This document shows positions 32,119 to 44,270 of a stretch of 64,000 nt of DNA, one piece after another. Source of the DNA: Hyphodiscus hymeniophilus. Lineage: Eukaryota; Ascomycota; Leotiomycetes; Helotiales; Hyphodiscaceae. Under the pieces are notes generated by a model. It saw only the letters and a list, made by a program, of their open reading frames with translations, did not search any database and was not told where the DNA came from. Both the position numbers and the translations under genes were made by a program. Position 1 is the first letter of the stretch, and the number at the start of each line of letters is the position of its first letter. Where the stretch lies: contig VNKQ01000003.1 in NCBI GenBank assembly GCA_016508695.1, positions 248,001 through 312,000 on the forward strand, in the 5' to 3' direction.

Positions 32119-33084
32119 TCACATGACGACACCAGAGTTGGATGCAATACGCTGTACAGAATTAGCCTCATGAGTTCCGAAGATATATTTATTACGGGAA
32201 AAAGAAAGTGGAGTCTTACGGGCCAGAGCTCAGCAGCCTCCTTTCCGACAGGTCCAGTGATGGCAGATCCCTTCATCTCTCCCTTGGGGTTGACAATCTG
32301 TGAAACCAACATTAGCTTTGTACCATCCCATTTGTCCAAATCTATAAGATCACGTCTTCCAATCCGTCTTCCAACATCGCTCGACTTCTCAAGAAAGCGC
32401 CCCAGAGCCTCCCCTAGCATACTCTCTGCACCGCGCGACCTCACATCTCCTATTTTCATCCCACAGACCAAGAAAAACTTCACTCACCACACCAGCGTTA
32501 TCCTCGAAGTACAAGAAAACACCGTCCGTACGTCTCCATGGCTTCGATTGCCTGACAATGACAGCAGGCATGACCTTCTTTCTCAACTCAGGCTTTCCCT
32601 TCTTGACAGTAGCCATGACCATATCGCCGACACCTCCAGCTGGCAGACGGTTGAGACGCGCTCCGATACCCTTGACTGAGATGATGTACAGATTGCGCGC
32701 GCCGGAGTTATCGCAGCAGTTCATGACGGCTCCACTGTGTTTCGTGAGTTAGTGATGTGTCTTACTTTATCGCAGTGTGAGACTTCGTGGGCAAATGTTG
32801 AGATTGGATGGGCGGATCAAAGGTCGTTCGAAGGTACAATAGGTAAAACGTACACTGGGAGACCGAGAGTCATCTTGAGCTTTCCGCCCGGGGCACCGCG
32901 TCTGTAATATATGTATCAGCATCTCTTCATCTTCCTAGGCCGTTGCCATCTGATCCCGTTTTCTCTTCCTCATTTCCTTCCACTTCATCTCTTAACGAAA
33001 CTCTCCTTCTCTTCGTAAAATTCTCCTCTTGTTCGGTTCAAGTCCAGGATGGCATGCAGAGGCAACTTACGAGATCTTTGCCAT
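32119..33084 (-). CDS. 60S ribosomal protein uL14 (L23)
   Basis: Cytosolic large-subunit ribosomal protein of 139 residues, the normal length. Five exons: 33084-33071 (14 bases), 32901-32854, 32734-32488, 32297-32220 and 32151-32119. Introns are 169, 119, 190 and 68 bases, longer than elsewhere in the window, as is common in fungal ribosomal protein genes. The assembled protein starts MAKISRGAPGGKLKMTLGLP, continues AVMNCCDNSGARNLY, ARLNRLPAGGVGDMV and MPAVIVRQSKPWRRTDGVF, and ends with SAITGPVGKEAAELWP then RIASNSGVVM. All are strongly conserved uL14 segments. CT-rich tracts around 32930-33020 are in the first intron. Confidence 0.97.
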
Positions 33085-33869
33085 TTCGACGGTGGTTGTG
33101 AGGTCGAAGATGTGCTTTTGCGTGAAGATTCGAAGTTCGTGGTGTCGTCGCAAAAAATCGACTTTGTGGGTTTGCGCTCGCTAAGCCGAGCTAATATGTT
33201 GTGGCCTGAAGTTTGTGAGGCAGCAAGGATATTTTGGTGCCTTCCCGGAAATGGCTATTTCTTTTCCTCCTTGGTGCGCAGTTAGATCATTTCACATCCA
33301 GACAAGACAAGGTAGCATCATCAAGTCAGATTTTATTGTCAAATCTACAGATTTATCAACACAAACGGGAACTAAATGCTGGCATCAGAAGATGCCATAT
33401 TGTGGTAATTTTTCCAGCACCTCCTAGATCTAACTCGCTTTTGATCAGACGCCTTCCTTGACGCCATAGCGCCTTGCTCAAATACCCTCTCATTTTGGTG
33501 GGACATTTTCGATTTTAAGGATTGAATAAAGACCGTCAAGAAAATTCAATGCCACTCCTCATCCGGAATAGAACGGCCATTGAAGCGAGTAAATCATTCA
33601 GGATTGGAGAACAGGCCTTCCAACGTGCCATGGCTTCATCCGAGACAGGAGAAGGGAGGTTTCTTAAGAGATGAGATCTTCTCCTAATTCAAGGGCTCAG
33701 AGATATTGACCGAATGAGCGTTTCGTGGTCCGAGACGCTGACGCAGACTCGAATGTGGGCCCAGAATCCTAGGGAGCACGATCGAATTGCGTCTAAAATG
33801 CAAATTAAAACCAACGCCGACATAATCGTGACAATAAATGGTGGTGGATGTCTGAGGTCGGAGATTGGA
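33085..33869. other. Intergenic region between uL14 and Rpd3 genes
   Basis: Promoter of the uL14 gene next to its short first exon, and the 3' flank of the deacetylase. No additional gene supported. Confidence 0.5.
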
Positions 33870-35945
33870 TTAAACTTCCGATTTCTCAGCAATTTCCTTG
33901 GATGCTTCCCCAGTGACATCTGCATCTTGGCGTTCAGCTTCTCCTTCTTCCTTCTTTACTGAAGCTAAATCGACTTCTATAGTTGGCTCAGCAGGAGCTG
34001 GAGCAGGCGTGGCTGGGGCAATGGTAGCAGTCGGTGAGATTGGTGCTTCGGCTTTCGGTGTTTGAACTTGAGCCTCAGGTACGGGTTCGGCTTCAGCCAT
34101 ATCGACATCACCCTCATTGTCAACGTGAGGATTTACGGAGTGAGACCGAGAAGGTGCATTGGATGGCCCAACTTCACCAGGCTCGACAGCTGTCAGGCTG
34201 CGACTTTTCTGCTCCATGACCTCTGCGATCACCTCCGCATTTACTTCAGCGGTCATCGCAGTCGCCAAATCATCCACATGAACAGGAGTTGCGACACCAC
34301 TGTCCATTTCAATATCAGAGACAGCGTTCGCATTCTGATAATCCATGATATTGCGACGCTTGGTTTTACCGTTTGCTGGGTGGACACCATTCGCGCGGGC
34401 CATCTCTTCGTCGTCGCTCTCATCCAGTTCATCGTCCCGATTAATCTGCGCGTCAAATCGTCGTTGAGTGTGGCGTGTGTCTTTGTTCTCATCCTCGTCG
34501 AGATCATCAAGTTCAGCATCATCTTCGTCCGTACCGCCCAAGATGGTGCTGCGAGGAATCTCGGTCATTTGAACGGATGGAGCGTGAGCAGTTTTCTTGA
34601 GATTCTCAATGACCTGAATCTTAATCTTCTCAAGATAGTCTTTTGAATTGGCATTGTCCATATTTGAGGCGCGAACATCCAAGTTGTAATCAGGACCGTA
34701 ATACTAGTCACGGTTAGCAAGGCCTGAAAAAAGAGCAGATGAATTGTACCTCATAGTACTCGTTAAAAGGGAGGACGGGGTCCATTTCTTGGCCAACAAG
34801 GACACCGGTTTCATATGCCCAAGTACGAGCGACGTTGCGCATAGTGTATCCACCACCACCAAGAACGAGTGTCGGCATTCCGAAGCTCTTCACAAAGTTA
34901 ACGCAATTGGCGTGCCCTTTCATGCTCAGGTTGAAACAGCCAAGACGGTCGCCCGATAAACTGTCACCACCACATTGTAGCACGATAGCTTCAGGTTTGT
35001 AGTAGTCCATAACACTCTGGATCACTGGCTCAAAGATGGACTTGTAAGTCACATCGTCGATACCGTCCCGAAGGGGAAAGTTGACCGCATAGTTTTTGCC
35101 AGCGCCAACACCAATATCGCGAAGCTCGCCTGTACCGGGGAAGTACTCGCCATACTTGTGGAAAGAAACCGTCATGACTCTGTCGGTGGTATAGAAAGCT
35201 TCTTCGACTCCGTCTCCATGGTGAACGTCAATATCAATATAGAGGACGCGCTTTTTGAATCGCAGGAGCTCAATTATGCCGAGGACAATGTCTAGCGAAA
35301 TGGTTATCATCAGATTGAAACAGGTACAAAGATTGACTTACCATTAACGTAGCAGAAACCACTTGCTTCGCTCTTCTTGGCATGATGAAGACCCCCAGCC
35401 CAATTTATAGCAATGTCGCATTTGCCACGGTTGAGACGTGCAGCGCCCTCCATACTACCACCAGCACTGATACCACAGAACTCGAAAAGCCCATCAAAGA
35501 CAGGACAATCATCGCCCACGTTATACTTCCCTTGCTCTTTGGCGAATGAGTCCATGTTGTCTGGCGTGACCTTCTGGAGGAAGTCTATGTATTCGTCGGT
35601 GTGGAATTGGGTCATCTCATGTCGAGTAGCAGGTTTGGCACGCTGCATAGAATTAGCACCTGCTTGGTTCTAGATATCTGGCTACTGTGGACTTGTATCT
35701 GGGAGGCGGGTCGGAGATAGTCATTCTTGGGGAGTTGAGCGGATCTTTCTTACATAGATTTCCATCTTCTGGTAGACATTGTAGTTCATAATCAAGCTAT
35801 GCGCCAACCTAATGCGGTGAGGTTTCATGGGATGGCCAGCAACGTATGCATAGTTGCCCACATCGGAGTCGTAGAAGTACGCAACCCTCTTCTTGCTGCT
35901 TGGGCCGTTCAGAGATGGGGCATCGATGGGTGCGAAAGACGCCAT
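33870..35945 (-). CDS. RPD3: Class I histone deacetylase (Rpd3 homolog)
   Basis: Zn-dependent lysine deacetylase, 622 residues, catalytic subunit of Sin3/Rpd3-type corepressor complexes. Exons are 35945-35754, 35642-35342, 35291-34750 and 34703-33870, with introns of 111, 50, 46 bases, all GT-AG. The N-terminus MASFAPIDAPSLNG leads into VAYFYDSDVGNYAYVAGHPM. Catalytic parts are intact: WAGGLHHAKKSEASGFCYVN, the Zn site DIDVHHGDGVEEAF, VNFPLRDGIDD, LQCGGDSLSGDRLGCFNLS and the Zn/Tyr loop LVLGGGGYTMRNVARTW. The domain ends NEYYEYYGPDYNLDVRASNM. A long acidic, low-complexity tail of about 230 residues follows, with Ser/Glu clusters and Pro/Ala-rich runs, as in other filamentous ascomycete Rpd3 proteins. 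Confidence 0.96.
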
Positions 35946-36520
35946 GTTTATGACCTCTGGGTGTAACCAGATAGATAGAGATTTGGAATTAAATCTTGAA
36001 TATAGAGATATCAAGAAGAAGAGACGGTGTAAGTTAGAAGCATGTCAACGACACGCAGAGATTGATGTGAGAGATTCGATGATAGATTTTGGGGGAGAGG
36101 GAAGCCCTGGGGATTCGGATTCAGACCGCTAACATGCGCTAGTGCTAACTTCACTTTCAGCGTGCAACAGCCGCAGCATCAATCCCGATGGAATAAAGGA
36201 AAAGAGACGAAGTACTTAGTTCACTCAAGCGCTCCTGAAAGATGTTATTTACTGCTTAATAAATATTCTCATCACTTTGTTCCGGTGCGAGAAGGGAGCA
36301 CTCTTATAGTGTAAAACTTAACAAGGCTGTTAAGAGTTGGACGAGGCTGAATCACGTGTATTTAGCGTTGGACAATTTGCGAGACTTCGCGTCGCCGAGC
36401 TGCCTTGAAGCTCTGTAAACAGCCAACAATCTATTGCCGCAACGACTTGAACAACACAACCTCTTTACCTCCCACGAAACCACTCCCTCCACTCAGATCG
36501 ATATTTCAGACTCGCCCAAG
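35946..36520. promoter_or_regulatory. Shared promoter region of divergent RPD3 and RPN11 genes
   Basis: The 575 bases between two divergently transcribed housekeeping genes must contain both promoters. A CT-rich stretch (36450-36500) precedes the RPN11 start, as in many constitutive fungal promoters. I could not identify a defined factor site. Confidence 0.5.
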
Positions 36521-37658
36521 ATGGATAGATTAAATCGAATGTTGGCGACGGCTGGAGGAATGGGTGGTCTCAATAACGCCGCCCCCGGATCTGTAAGCTA
36601 GCCATCACCATGTGTGGACCTTCTGAAGAGCAATGAAGCTGACTTAGGTAACCTTCAGGATAATACAAGTCTCATTGATAACTCCGAAACTGTCTATATC
36701 TCCTCCCTTGCGCTGCTGAAGATGCTTCGACATGGAAGAGCTGGTGTACCCATGGAAGTTATGGGCTTGATGCTTGGAGAATTCGTGGACGATTTCACAG
36801 TGCGAGTAGTCGACGTCTTTGCGATGCCACAAAGTGGTACTGGTGTTAGTGTTGAGGCGGTAGACCCGGTCTTTCAAACAAAGATGATGGATATGTTGAG
36901 GCAAACAGGCCGGTATGTGCATCCCAAGTCGTTGAACAACAATAGCCTGCTGACAATAGTACCCTCGCAGACCCGAAACCGTTGTCGGCTGGTACCATTC
37001 ACATCCTGGATTTGGATGCTGGCTATCATCGGTCGATATCAACACCCAACAATCCTTTGAACAACTTACACCACGAGCCGTCGCCGTCGTTGTTGATCCT
37101 ATCCAGTCAGTCAAGGGCAAAGTAGTCATCGATGCTTTCCGCCTCATCAACCCACAATCTCTGATGCTTGGCCAAGAACCTCGTCAAAGTACGTCCAACT
37201 TGGGACACCTCAACAAACCTTCCATCCAAGCTCTCATTCACGGTCTCAACAGACACTACTACAGCATTGGCATCAATTATCGCAAGACTGCTTTGGAGGA
37301 GAATATGTTGATGAACCTACACAAGCACGTCTGGACAGAGGGGCTACAAATGGATGACTTCCGCGTTGAGGGAACACGAAATTCCGAGAGACTACAACAG
37401 TTGGTTGGCTTGTCAGAGGGCTATGAGAAGCGCGTTAAAGAGGAGACCGAGTTGACGAAGGATCAACTGAAAACGAGATATGTTGGAAAAGTTGATCCGA
37501 AGAAGCATTTGGAGGATGTTGGCCAGCAGCTTATCGAGGACAACATCGTCTCTGTTTCAAGGCAGATGATCGACAAGGAGGCTTCGGCACCGAAGGAGAA
37601 GAATGGAACGAACGGCCATGCGAATGGAGATGCGATGGATTTGGAGGAGGAGTTGTAA
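36521..37658 (+). CDS. RPN11: 26S proteasome lid deubiquitinase Rpn11
   Basis: JAMM metalloprotease of the proteasome lid that removes ubiquitin chains from substrates; 337 residues. Exons are 36521-36592, 36659-36912 and 36971-37658, with 66- and 58-base introns. The start MDRLNRMLATAGGMGG is characteristic. The MPN+ domain includes VYISSLALLKMLRHGRAGVP, MEVMGLMLGEFVD with the upstream Glu, and after the second intron the complete Zn motif GWYHSHPGFGCWLSSVD (H-x-H-x10-D). VDPIQSVKGKVVIDAFRLI and the helical C-terminus (NYRKTALEENMLMNLHKHVW) are also conserved. The Asn/Gly-rich end and acidic C-terminus are variable in fungi. Confidence 0.97.
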
Positions 37659-38889
37659 TAACATATGTGTTACACTGTACAATAGGCGTTTGATCTCTAG
37701 GTCCGGTTTGGCATGAAACAGTGCTCTATGCTAGACGCGGTCGTCTGAAAATAGAGTGGACCGCTTTCAAAACTCGAATTGGACCATGGGCATACGAGAT
37801 TTCATGTTCTCGACGTCGTCACGTGCCATTTTATACGCTACATCAAGCACAGAATACTGCCAAGTGGTGACTGTTGCATGAGGACAAAGGAGTTGTTCTT
37901 ATACTATAGTATTCTCGGCCAAGACTGACTGAAAATAGACTCTCTTTTTGTGCGATATAGTTAGACAGCATAGAGTGCTCGTACATGCAAACGGCATTTA
38001 CCGTTCATGGTATTGCAGATCGTGGGGGTTATGCCAAATGAAGCAGGTAGTCTTACCTGTCAGAGCGATCTCCATCATATCTACACAAGACTCTTTGAAA
38101 GTCCCTCAAAGTGTTTGTGGCCAGCCCTCGTCGGCCTCTTCTGAAGACGACGGACGATTCTCTACTCGTCCTCGTCTCATCTAAATCTTATCAGACTGAT
38201 CGTAGCAGTCGATCATGTGCTGGCTGCTCATTTTTCATCAATTTTCCAAGGCGGTAAGCTGATCTACACCTTGTCTCCTGAGCTTGTAACTGACCCTTAA
38301 CGTTTGTTTGAGCAACCTCGACACGATATCGTACTCAGGAAATCGTCTGAACGTTCAACATCAATGTTACCTTCTGTGTCCAACCATCTCCATTCATGGC
38401 ACATCATCCCTATTCAGCGGCAGGGCTTCCACAATGGAGTGAGACTCTGAACGCTCTTCCATTTCATGCCCCGAGATATGATGCAAATAAAAACCATCTC
38501 TTCGGGCATGTCTTCCCTGGGATCGGTTACTGCACTGGCAGAATCTACGGCCTTCAGGACAAGTACCACGAGCTCCTACAAATCTTAACACTTATGGTAA
38601 CAACGTTCTCGATAAGCTGGACCGCGGTCTTGAAGGAGCAAACTCGGACTTCGAGTCTCAACAATACGCAACCACTCACTACGGCTCACGGAACACAGAA
38701 CCGAAGTACCATGCGCGGTCTCTTTGCATATGACGAGTATTCATTAACGGTGAGCTCTAGCACAGCGTTCATGATTCTTATTGTCGCTATGATCGAGAGC
38801 CGCATTACTTCTGACGATTCACTTGGACGGCCCGCTCATAACAAGACGAGCCAAGATATCCACATGCCTTGACCTTCTGCGAAGCGCCC
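37659..38889. other. Start of a 3.5-kb gene-poor stretch
   Basis: A plus-strand frame at 38396-38872 (158 codons) is open but does not look like a known family and lacks a clear promoter or splice partners. No other feature supported. Confidence 0.35.
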
Positions 38890-39122
38890 CTTCATACAAA
38901 CGTGGAGCTGTGAAGTCGGCACGGCATTAACAGCGAGCGATTGAAGACTGGAGGCGATACGGTCTTTCTGATCAATGTGTGAAAAACTGCCTTAACGTTG
39001 TTGACCACATCAAGCCACGAGTGCGGGCAGTCTTGGCGCAAGCACGTCCTGCGTCGCCCAGCCCTGCTTCATGTGGCGCCAAAATGCTTGTTCTCACCTA
39101 CTTCAAGGAATACTTTGCCTAA
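38890..39122 (+). pseudogene. Possible gene relic with an in-frame stop
   Basis: Read from 38877 the plus strand gives protein-like sequence (LRSAPSYKRGAVKSARH, a TAA stop, then QRAIEDWRRYGLSDQCVKNC and VRAVLAQARPASPSPAS) ending at TAA 39120-39122. The composition and single internal stop suggest a decayed coding region. I recognise no family, and no intact start is visible. Confidence 0.25.
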
Positions 39123-39911
39123 GTTCTGTACTTTCTCATACTATTATAGCTCTCGGGCACTGAGTTTGAGCTTGGCTTCGCTCTCGTTTTCAAAGCTTTA
39201 TGGAACATGATCCCTCTCTCGCCTTGCTTTACATCTTCGGGGCTTGGCAATGAGGCTTTGTTCACTATTCAGCTATCGCTAGTAACGTCATGCACTAGGT
39301 TTGATCTTTAAGAGGTACGATATTTGTGAGGTTGTACCCCACCTTTGCAGATATACGTCGCTACCCCTGTTTCTGCCCCGGATAAATCCTAATTGGTGTG
39401 CGAGCCGCGCCGACCCAGAAGTCTCACCATGCATGCTACTCTCTTCCCTTATGTTACATTGTCCGAAGAAGTCAACTTTAGTGTTGTTCTTGTACAACAT
39501 GCGATATTTCCTTGTCGGATGATTTACCGGCCGACGAATTCTTCACCGTCTTTTTGTCGAAGAACACTTTCGGCGAAGACGGCATATCCCCACCAAAACT
39601 CGCTAGTTTGCTCTTCTGGTACAGTAATGAACTTGCCGTCAAGAAGATCGCTTACTGCACGAGCTGTCCTAGTGTCTCTAATACAAAATCTTCTTAATGC
39701 ATAGTTGCTGCAAAGAAATTCTCAGCTTACTGTTACCCCACTGTTGGCTTGCTTGCCTTGTATCAATTATGCAATATATATAAGAAGGACCGAACCCCTC
39801 ACTTGGACCCGATAGCCGTGGCCCGAAAGGTACTCGAACTTTAGGCCACCCCTGCAACCGCCTGTACCTTCATGCACTGTCCTGATTCTCCACACAGAAA
39901 ACATCCGCGAG
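39123..39911. other. Gene-poor stretch with protein-like fragment
   Basis: A plus-strand frame at 39512-39697 reads DDLPADEFFTVFLSKNTFG and LASLLFWYSNELAVKKIAYC, which looks coding in composition but has no start, domain or joinable exon. It may be a relic. Confidence 0.25.
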
Positions 39912-40168
39912 ATGTTGAAGCTCTCTGATCTTTCTTCCGTCACCCCTCATCAGCGACTGGGCTCCGGATATCTGGAGGTAGGAACCCTCCCATGTTCTCA
40001 TCACAGATTAGCAGATCATCCTAGTGAATAATACCCAGTTATATGAACTATCTCGCCGCACACGGCCCTTGTAGATTCGTGCTTCGATTTGGGATCGTTG
40101 TTGGCCTTGTTATCTTTGCACAGATCCTGTTTGTTAGCGTTGTGTATTTGAATTTACTCGTTTCCTAG
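39912..40168 (+). pseudogene. Possible 5' remnant of a single-span membrane protein gene
   Basis: An ATG at 39912 opens 22 codons (MLKLSDLSSVTPHQRLGSGY, then LE) ending at a GT donor at 39978. A 61-base AG-ended stretch leads to 40039. After it, a frame from ATG 40043 to TAG 40166-40168 encodes 41 residues with one strong membrane segment (LRFGIVVGLVIFAQILFVSV). The two parts look like the cytosolic tail and anchor of a type II membrane protein, but the splice phase does not match and nothing follows. It is either a truncated relic or a very small gene. Confidence 0.3.
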
Positions 40169-41212
40169 CAAACTTGGAGGTCAGGTTTGATGGCTAGGAG
40201 GGGTAGGAAGGGATTATTTGCTGTGATTGTGAATGGGTGGGGTTTAGTACGAGAGCAAGCTTCTGAGGCCCGTTTCTGCTTAACCTTCATGTATATGGAG
40301 GATTGGGGGCGTGAATCCAGAGTTGGATATGACCTTTTCAACTTTCTTGGAACGCATTCCGCGACTGGGGCGATCTCAGTAAAGCAGACGTAAGTTTGTT
40401 ACTTCGGCTGACTTCGTCTCAGTCGACTTTGCTTACGAAACTCAGAGATGTTGAATCATCGATTGAGTAACAAAGATGTGGTTTCCTTCTAGTGGAGAAA
40501 CTCGAGTTCTTACGCCCACAAATTGTTTGAGCATGTGGCTACTGCTTCCTTGGAAGCGTGCACCTGTTCGCCACAGATCTCAACGTGGCGTTGCGCTTGG
40601 TGTAATAAGACCGAGATTCGAGCCATTTTGCTTCAACTTGAGGAGTATATTTGGAATATATAGTCTTCCGTTCGTAATGGAATAAGAATGGAGACTTGAG
40701 AGTCAAGTGACGGCAGAGACTCAGGGGTAAAAAGTCCCACAAGCAGGTACAGTAGCTTTGCCCTCCAGGGCACTAGCGCTGACCTTGACTCGGTTCCCGG
40801 CCACTGCATAACACAAGTTTTACCTCCGCAAAGTGCTTCGCAACTTTACTTCCCCGCACCCAAACCCCTCCTTTTTTATTTCTCCGTTACAAGGTCGTAA
40901 CCGAGTAATCAACAATGGCGGCTACTATGGAGAAAGAAGAAGGTGAAGACCTCATGAATCTCCTCCCGCGAATCCGCGGTACGGTCCACTATTGCTGTAT
41001 TCCTCTTTAGTCCTCGTTGCAGTTTACTACGAGCAGGTCACACCTATTCTCATTTAACCATTTCGCCGACAATGGACCGCCGCTTCTTCACCGTTACGTG
41101 ACATTCACGGGAGAGCTTCAAAACAGTCTGTCGGAAGTATATATCTTGCTGGCCTCGCAGTGAGTGCTTGCTTCTGTTATTGATCCGAGTTCTGGGTAGT
41201 AGCCGCTTCAAG
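40169..41212. other. Gene-poor stretch upstream of the GH55 gene
   Basis: A start-like context CAACAATGGCGG at about 40911-40922 opens roughly 23 codons (MAATMEKEEGEDLMNLLPRI) ending at a GT, but no downstream exon could be joined. The rest should contain the GH55 promoter. Confidence 0.35.
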
Positions 41213-43856
41213 ATGCATGGATTCAATCCCTCACTTTTATTAGCCATCCTCGGCACTGTCTCAATCGGTCAAGGCCAGACCGCGGATCCCTCAGCCTCCA
41301 TACCCCCAGATGCAAGCACGGCTTTATATCCAGCCTTCACGTACACTCCTTCGGTAGATGCAGACTATAAGCCCCATCCGCAAGGAATACCACTCTCGCA
41401 TTTAAACCATAGCATCAATCCACTGTCACCCCTTTTGCTCCCAGCAGTCTCTAATTCACCACCCGGATTACCTACTCTGGGCTCTGGATCAAACCAGCAT
41501 CCGTATTGGTACGAGGAGATTACACACAATGGGATTTCCCCTTTCATTACAAACGGGAGTGAGTGGAAGGTATTCCGCAATGTCAAAGACTATGGTGCAA
41601 AGGGAGATGGGGTCACAGATGATGCGACAGCAATTCAGGCCGCTATCAATGATGGAGGGAGAGGACCAGGGGGCAATGGATTAGGTACCACAGGAGCGCC
41701 AGCCGTTATTTATTTTCCCACAGGGACCTACCTGATGGGCGTGCCGGTTCAATCCTACGTCGACACTTTTCTCATCGGAAACCCAATCAACCGGCCTACG
41801 CTCATAGCGTCATCTTCCTTCGTTGGCACAACACTTCTTTTTATGAAAGACCCAGATCTAGACTCCACGATCAATTTCTATATCGGCGTCAAGAACCTCG
41901 TGTTGGACTCTACAAAGGTCTCGTCAGGCACTACATTCACAATAATGGATTGGTCCGTTTCGCAAGGCACTCAACTGACCAATGTACTCTTCAAAATGCC
42001 GCCCGCATCTAAGCACACTGGTGTCTCAACTCCTGAAGGAGGATCTGGCACTTATATGGGCAATTTGGATTTTACTGGAGGTAATATCGGAATCAATATG
42101 AATAATCAACAGTACAGCATCAAAGATTGTACTTTCGATGGCACCACTACAGGCATATTCATCACACATGGCTTTGACCTGGTATTCCAGGGAATAGAGT
42201 TTACCAATTGCGAGATTGGTGTCGATGCCACAAATGGTGGAATGGGTAATGTGGGCAGTGTCGCCTTGATTGACTCCGTTGCTGCAAAGACTCAGACTGT
42301 TATCAAGACAAAGAGTCAGAATGCTACCACAGCAGGAGACGATTCCATTGTCATCGACAATCTTCGAAGTGATAGCTTTGGCAATACTGTCGTAGCGGGC
42401 GGCGTGCCAATTCTGAAAGGCAGTGTTCCCAAAACTTGGGTGTACGGCAAGGCTTATGCTCAAAACGGTCCTTTGGCCGGTGCCCACGACTTGGGAACTA
42501 CTTATCAGACCTCTAGGTCTCCAGCACTACTTTCAGGAGGAAAATTCTTCACTATGGCGCCACCAACTTATCAACAATTCAGTGTCAACCAGGTCGTCAA
42601 TATCAAGACGGTTAAAGGCTTCCCAGTTCATGGTGATGGTCAAACAGTGCGTGCCAACGAATCGTAGAAACATTCGGATGCTGATTCTGTGTCTAGGATG
42701 ATACCCATAACATTAATCTCATTCTTGCCCGCAATGCAGGCTCTGCTATTACCTTTTTCCCAGCAGGTACTTACCTTGTTTCAAACACCATCTTCGTGCC
42801 TCCCGGATCCCGTATCGTTGGCGAGACATTATCAGCCATCAGCGCCATTGGTTCCAGATTTTCCAACGCCAACAATCCTACCACCATGGTACAAGTTGGC
42901 TTTCCGGGCGAGATTGGCGTAGCCCAGATCTCAGACATGCTTTTTACCATCGCCGACGTACTCCCTGGCTGTATTCTCTTGCAAGTTAATATGGCAGGTG
43001 CTTCGCAGGGTGATGTTGGAATATGGAACTCCCACTTCCGAGTAGGAGGCGCCGCCGGCTCAGCAGTCGAGACGAAATGTCAGAGTGCTCCACCATGTAA
43101 GTTCTCCAAGGTACAGCATTAGCCCACTGAAAAGTGACTAATACATTGATTGCAGGCAAATCAGCCTTCTTGTTGCTCCACCTAACACCTTTCTCTTCTG
43201 CCTATATTGAGGATATGTGGGGATGGACAGCAGACCATGATTTAGATGGCAACTTCAATCAATTAATATCCACTGGCAGAGGTGCTCTGGTCGAATCCAT
43301 CCGAGGTACCTGGTTGATTGGTACTGCATTCGAGCACCAGACTCTCTACCAGTACAACCTGGTAGACGCTTCGAATGTGTTCATTGGTATGCAACAATCA
43401 GAGACTCCATACTGGCAAGGAACGGGTGGGCCAGCTCAAGCACCTGCACCCTGGACCTCCAACCTTCTATACGCTGACCCGACATTCTCGAATTGCAAGA
43501 GTAACGATCCGAACTGCCGCATGGCTTGGTACCAGCGTATCGTCGGCGGATCGAACCTATATGTCTACGGGTCAGGATTCTGGACCTTCTTCAATGACTT
43601 GGGAACTTGTCTAGGGACCAATGGGACATGTCAGAACAATGCCGTAGAGATTGTGGCGAACCCGAGGCAGCTCTTTTGGTGGAATTTGAATACAAAGGGC
43701 TGTGAAAACGTGCTGCTTGATGATGGGGTTGTTCTGGAGACGCGGAACAATAACCCCGGATCCTGGGATGCTGTTGTTGCTGCTACCCTCACTCATTCGG
43801 GGATTTTGGTAAGGAGAGCATTAAATGGGATGACTCGACGAGCCTGGCAGGCTTGA
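41213..43856 (+). CDS. Glycoside hydrolase family 55 exo-beta-1,3-glucanase
   Basis: Secreted enzyme of 844 residues that releases glucose or short products from beta-1,3-glucan (own wall, other fungi or plant callose). Exons are 41213-42646, 42697-43096 and 43156-43856, with 50- and 59-base GT-AG introns. The ATG at 41213 opens a signal peptide (FNPSLLLAILGTVSIGQGQ); the frame extends 15 codons further upstream to an ATG-like start that lacks this logic. Two tandem right-handed beta-helix domains are visible, each opening with the GDG-T-DD motif (YGAKGDGVTDDATAIQAAI; GDGQT-DDTHNINLIL). ITFFPAGTYLVSNTIFVPP and LLLHLTPFSSAYIEDMWGWT are GH55 hallmarks. Length and layout fit the family. Confidence 0.93.
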
Positions 43857-44270
43857 TAGATATCCCATCATAGGAATATCGCCACTATTATAGAAATATC
43901 AGTCAAAGTCGACATTTGTCAAACTTGTATCTATTCTCTTCCCTTGTTGACGTTACAGGTAACACAATCTTCCGCCACGAGAGTTCGTTTTGTAAGATGA
44001 CCGTTAATTGGAAGTCAAATTCGAAGAGATTCATGCCTCCCATGGAAGAAGGAAAAATGGTTCATTGGTCTAGCTACAATCAAACAAGGGAAAGAGTAGT
44101 GGACTTTGCGAGTACAAGAAAGTCCCCACGAGGTTAAGCAACCTCAACATTTACAGGTGTTTATCAATAATTTCTGGCATCCGCGTGATCAGATTTCAGT
44201 AAAGCAAAGCAGAATAGAAGTCGCAGCTCTATCGAAATCTGCTGTGTTTATGAACAATGCTCAAGAACAA
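43857..44270. other. Intergenic region between convergent GH55 and dioxygenase genes
   Basis: Short 3' flanks of two converging genes; no feature supported. Confidence 0.5.

Noticed and set aside
34062..34646. 194-codon plus-strand frame opposite RPD3
   Set aside because: Antisense of the low-complexity acidic tail of the deacetylase; no independent signal.
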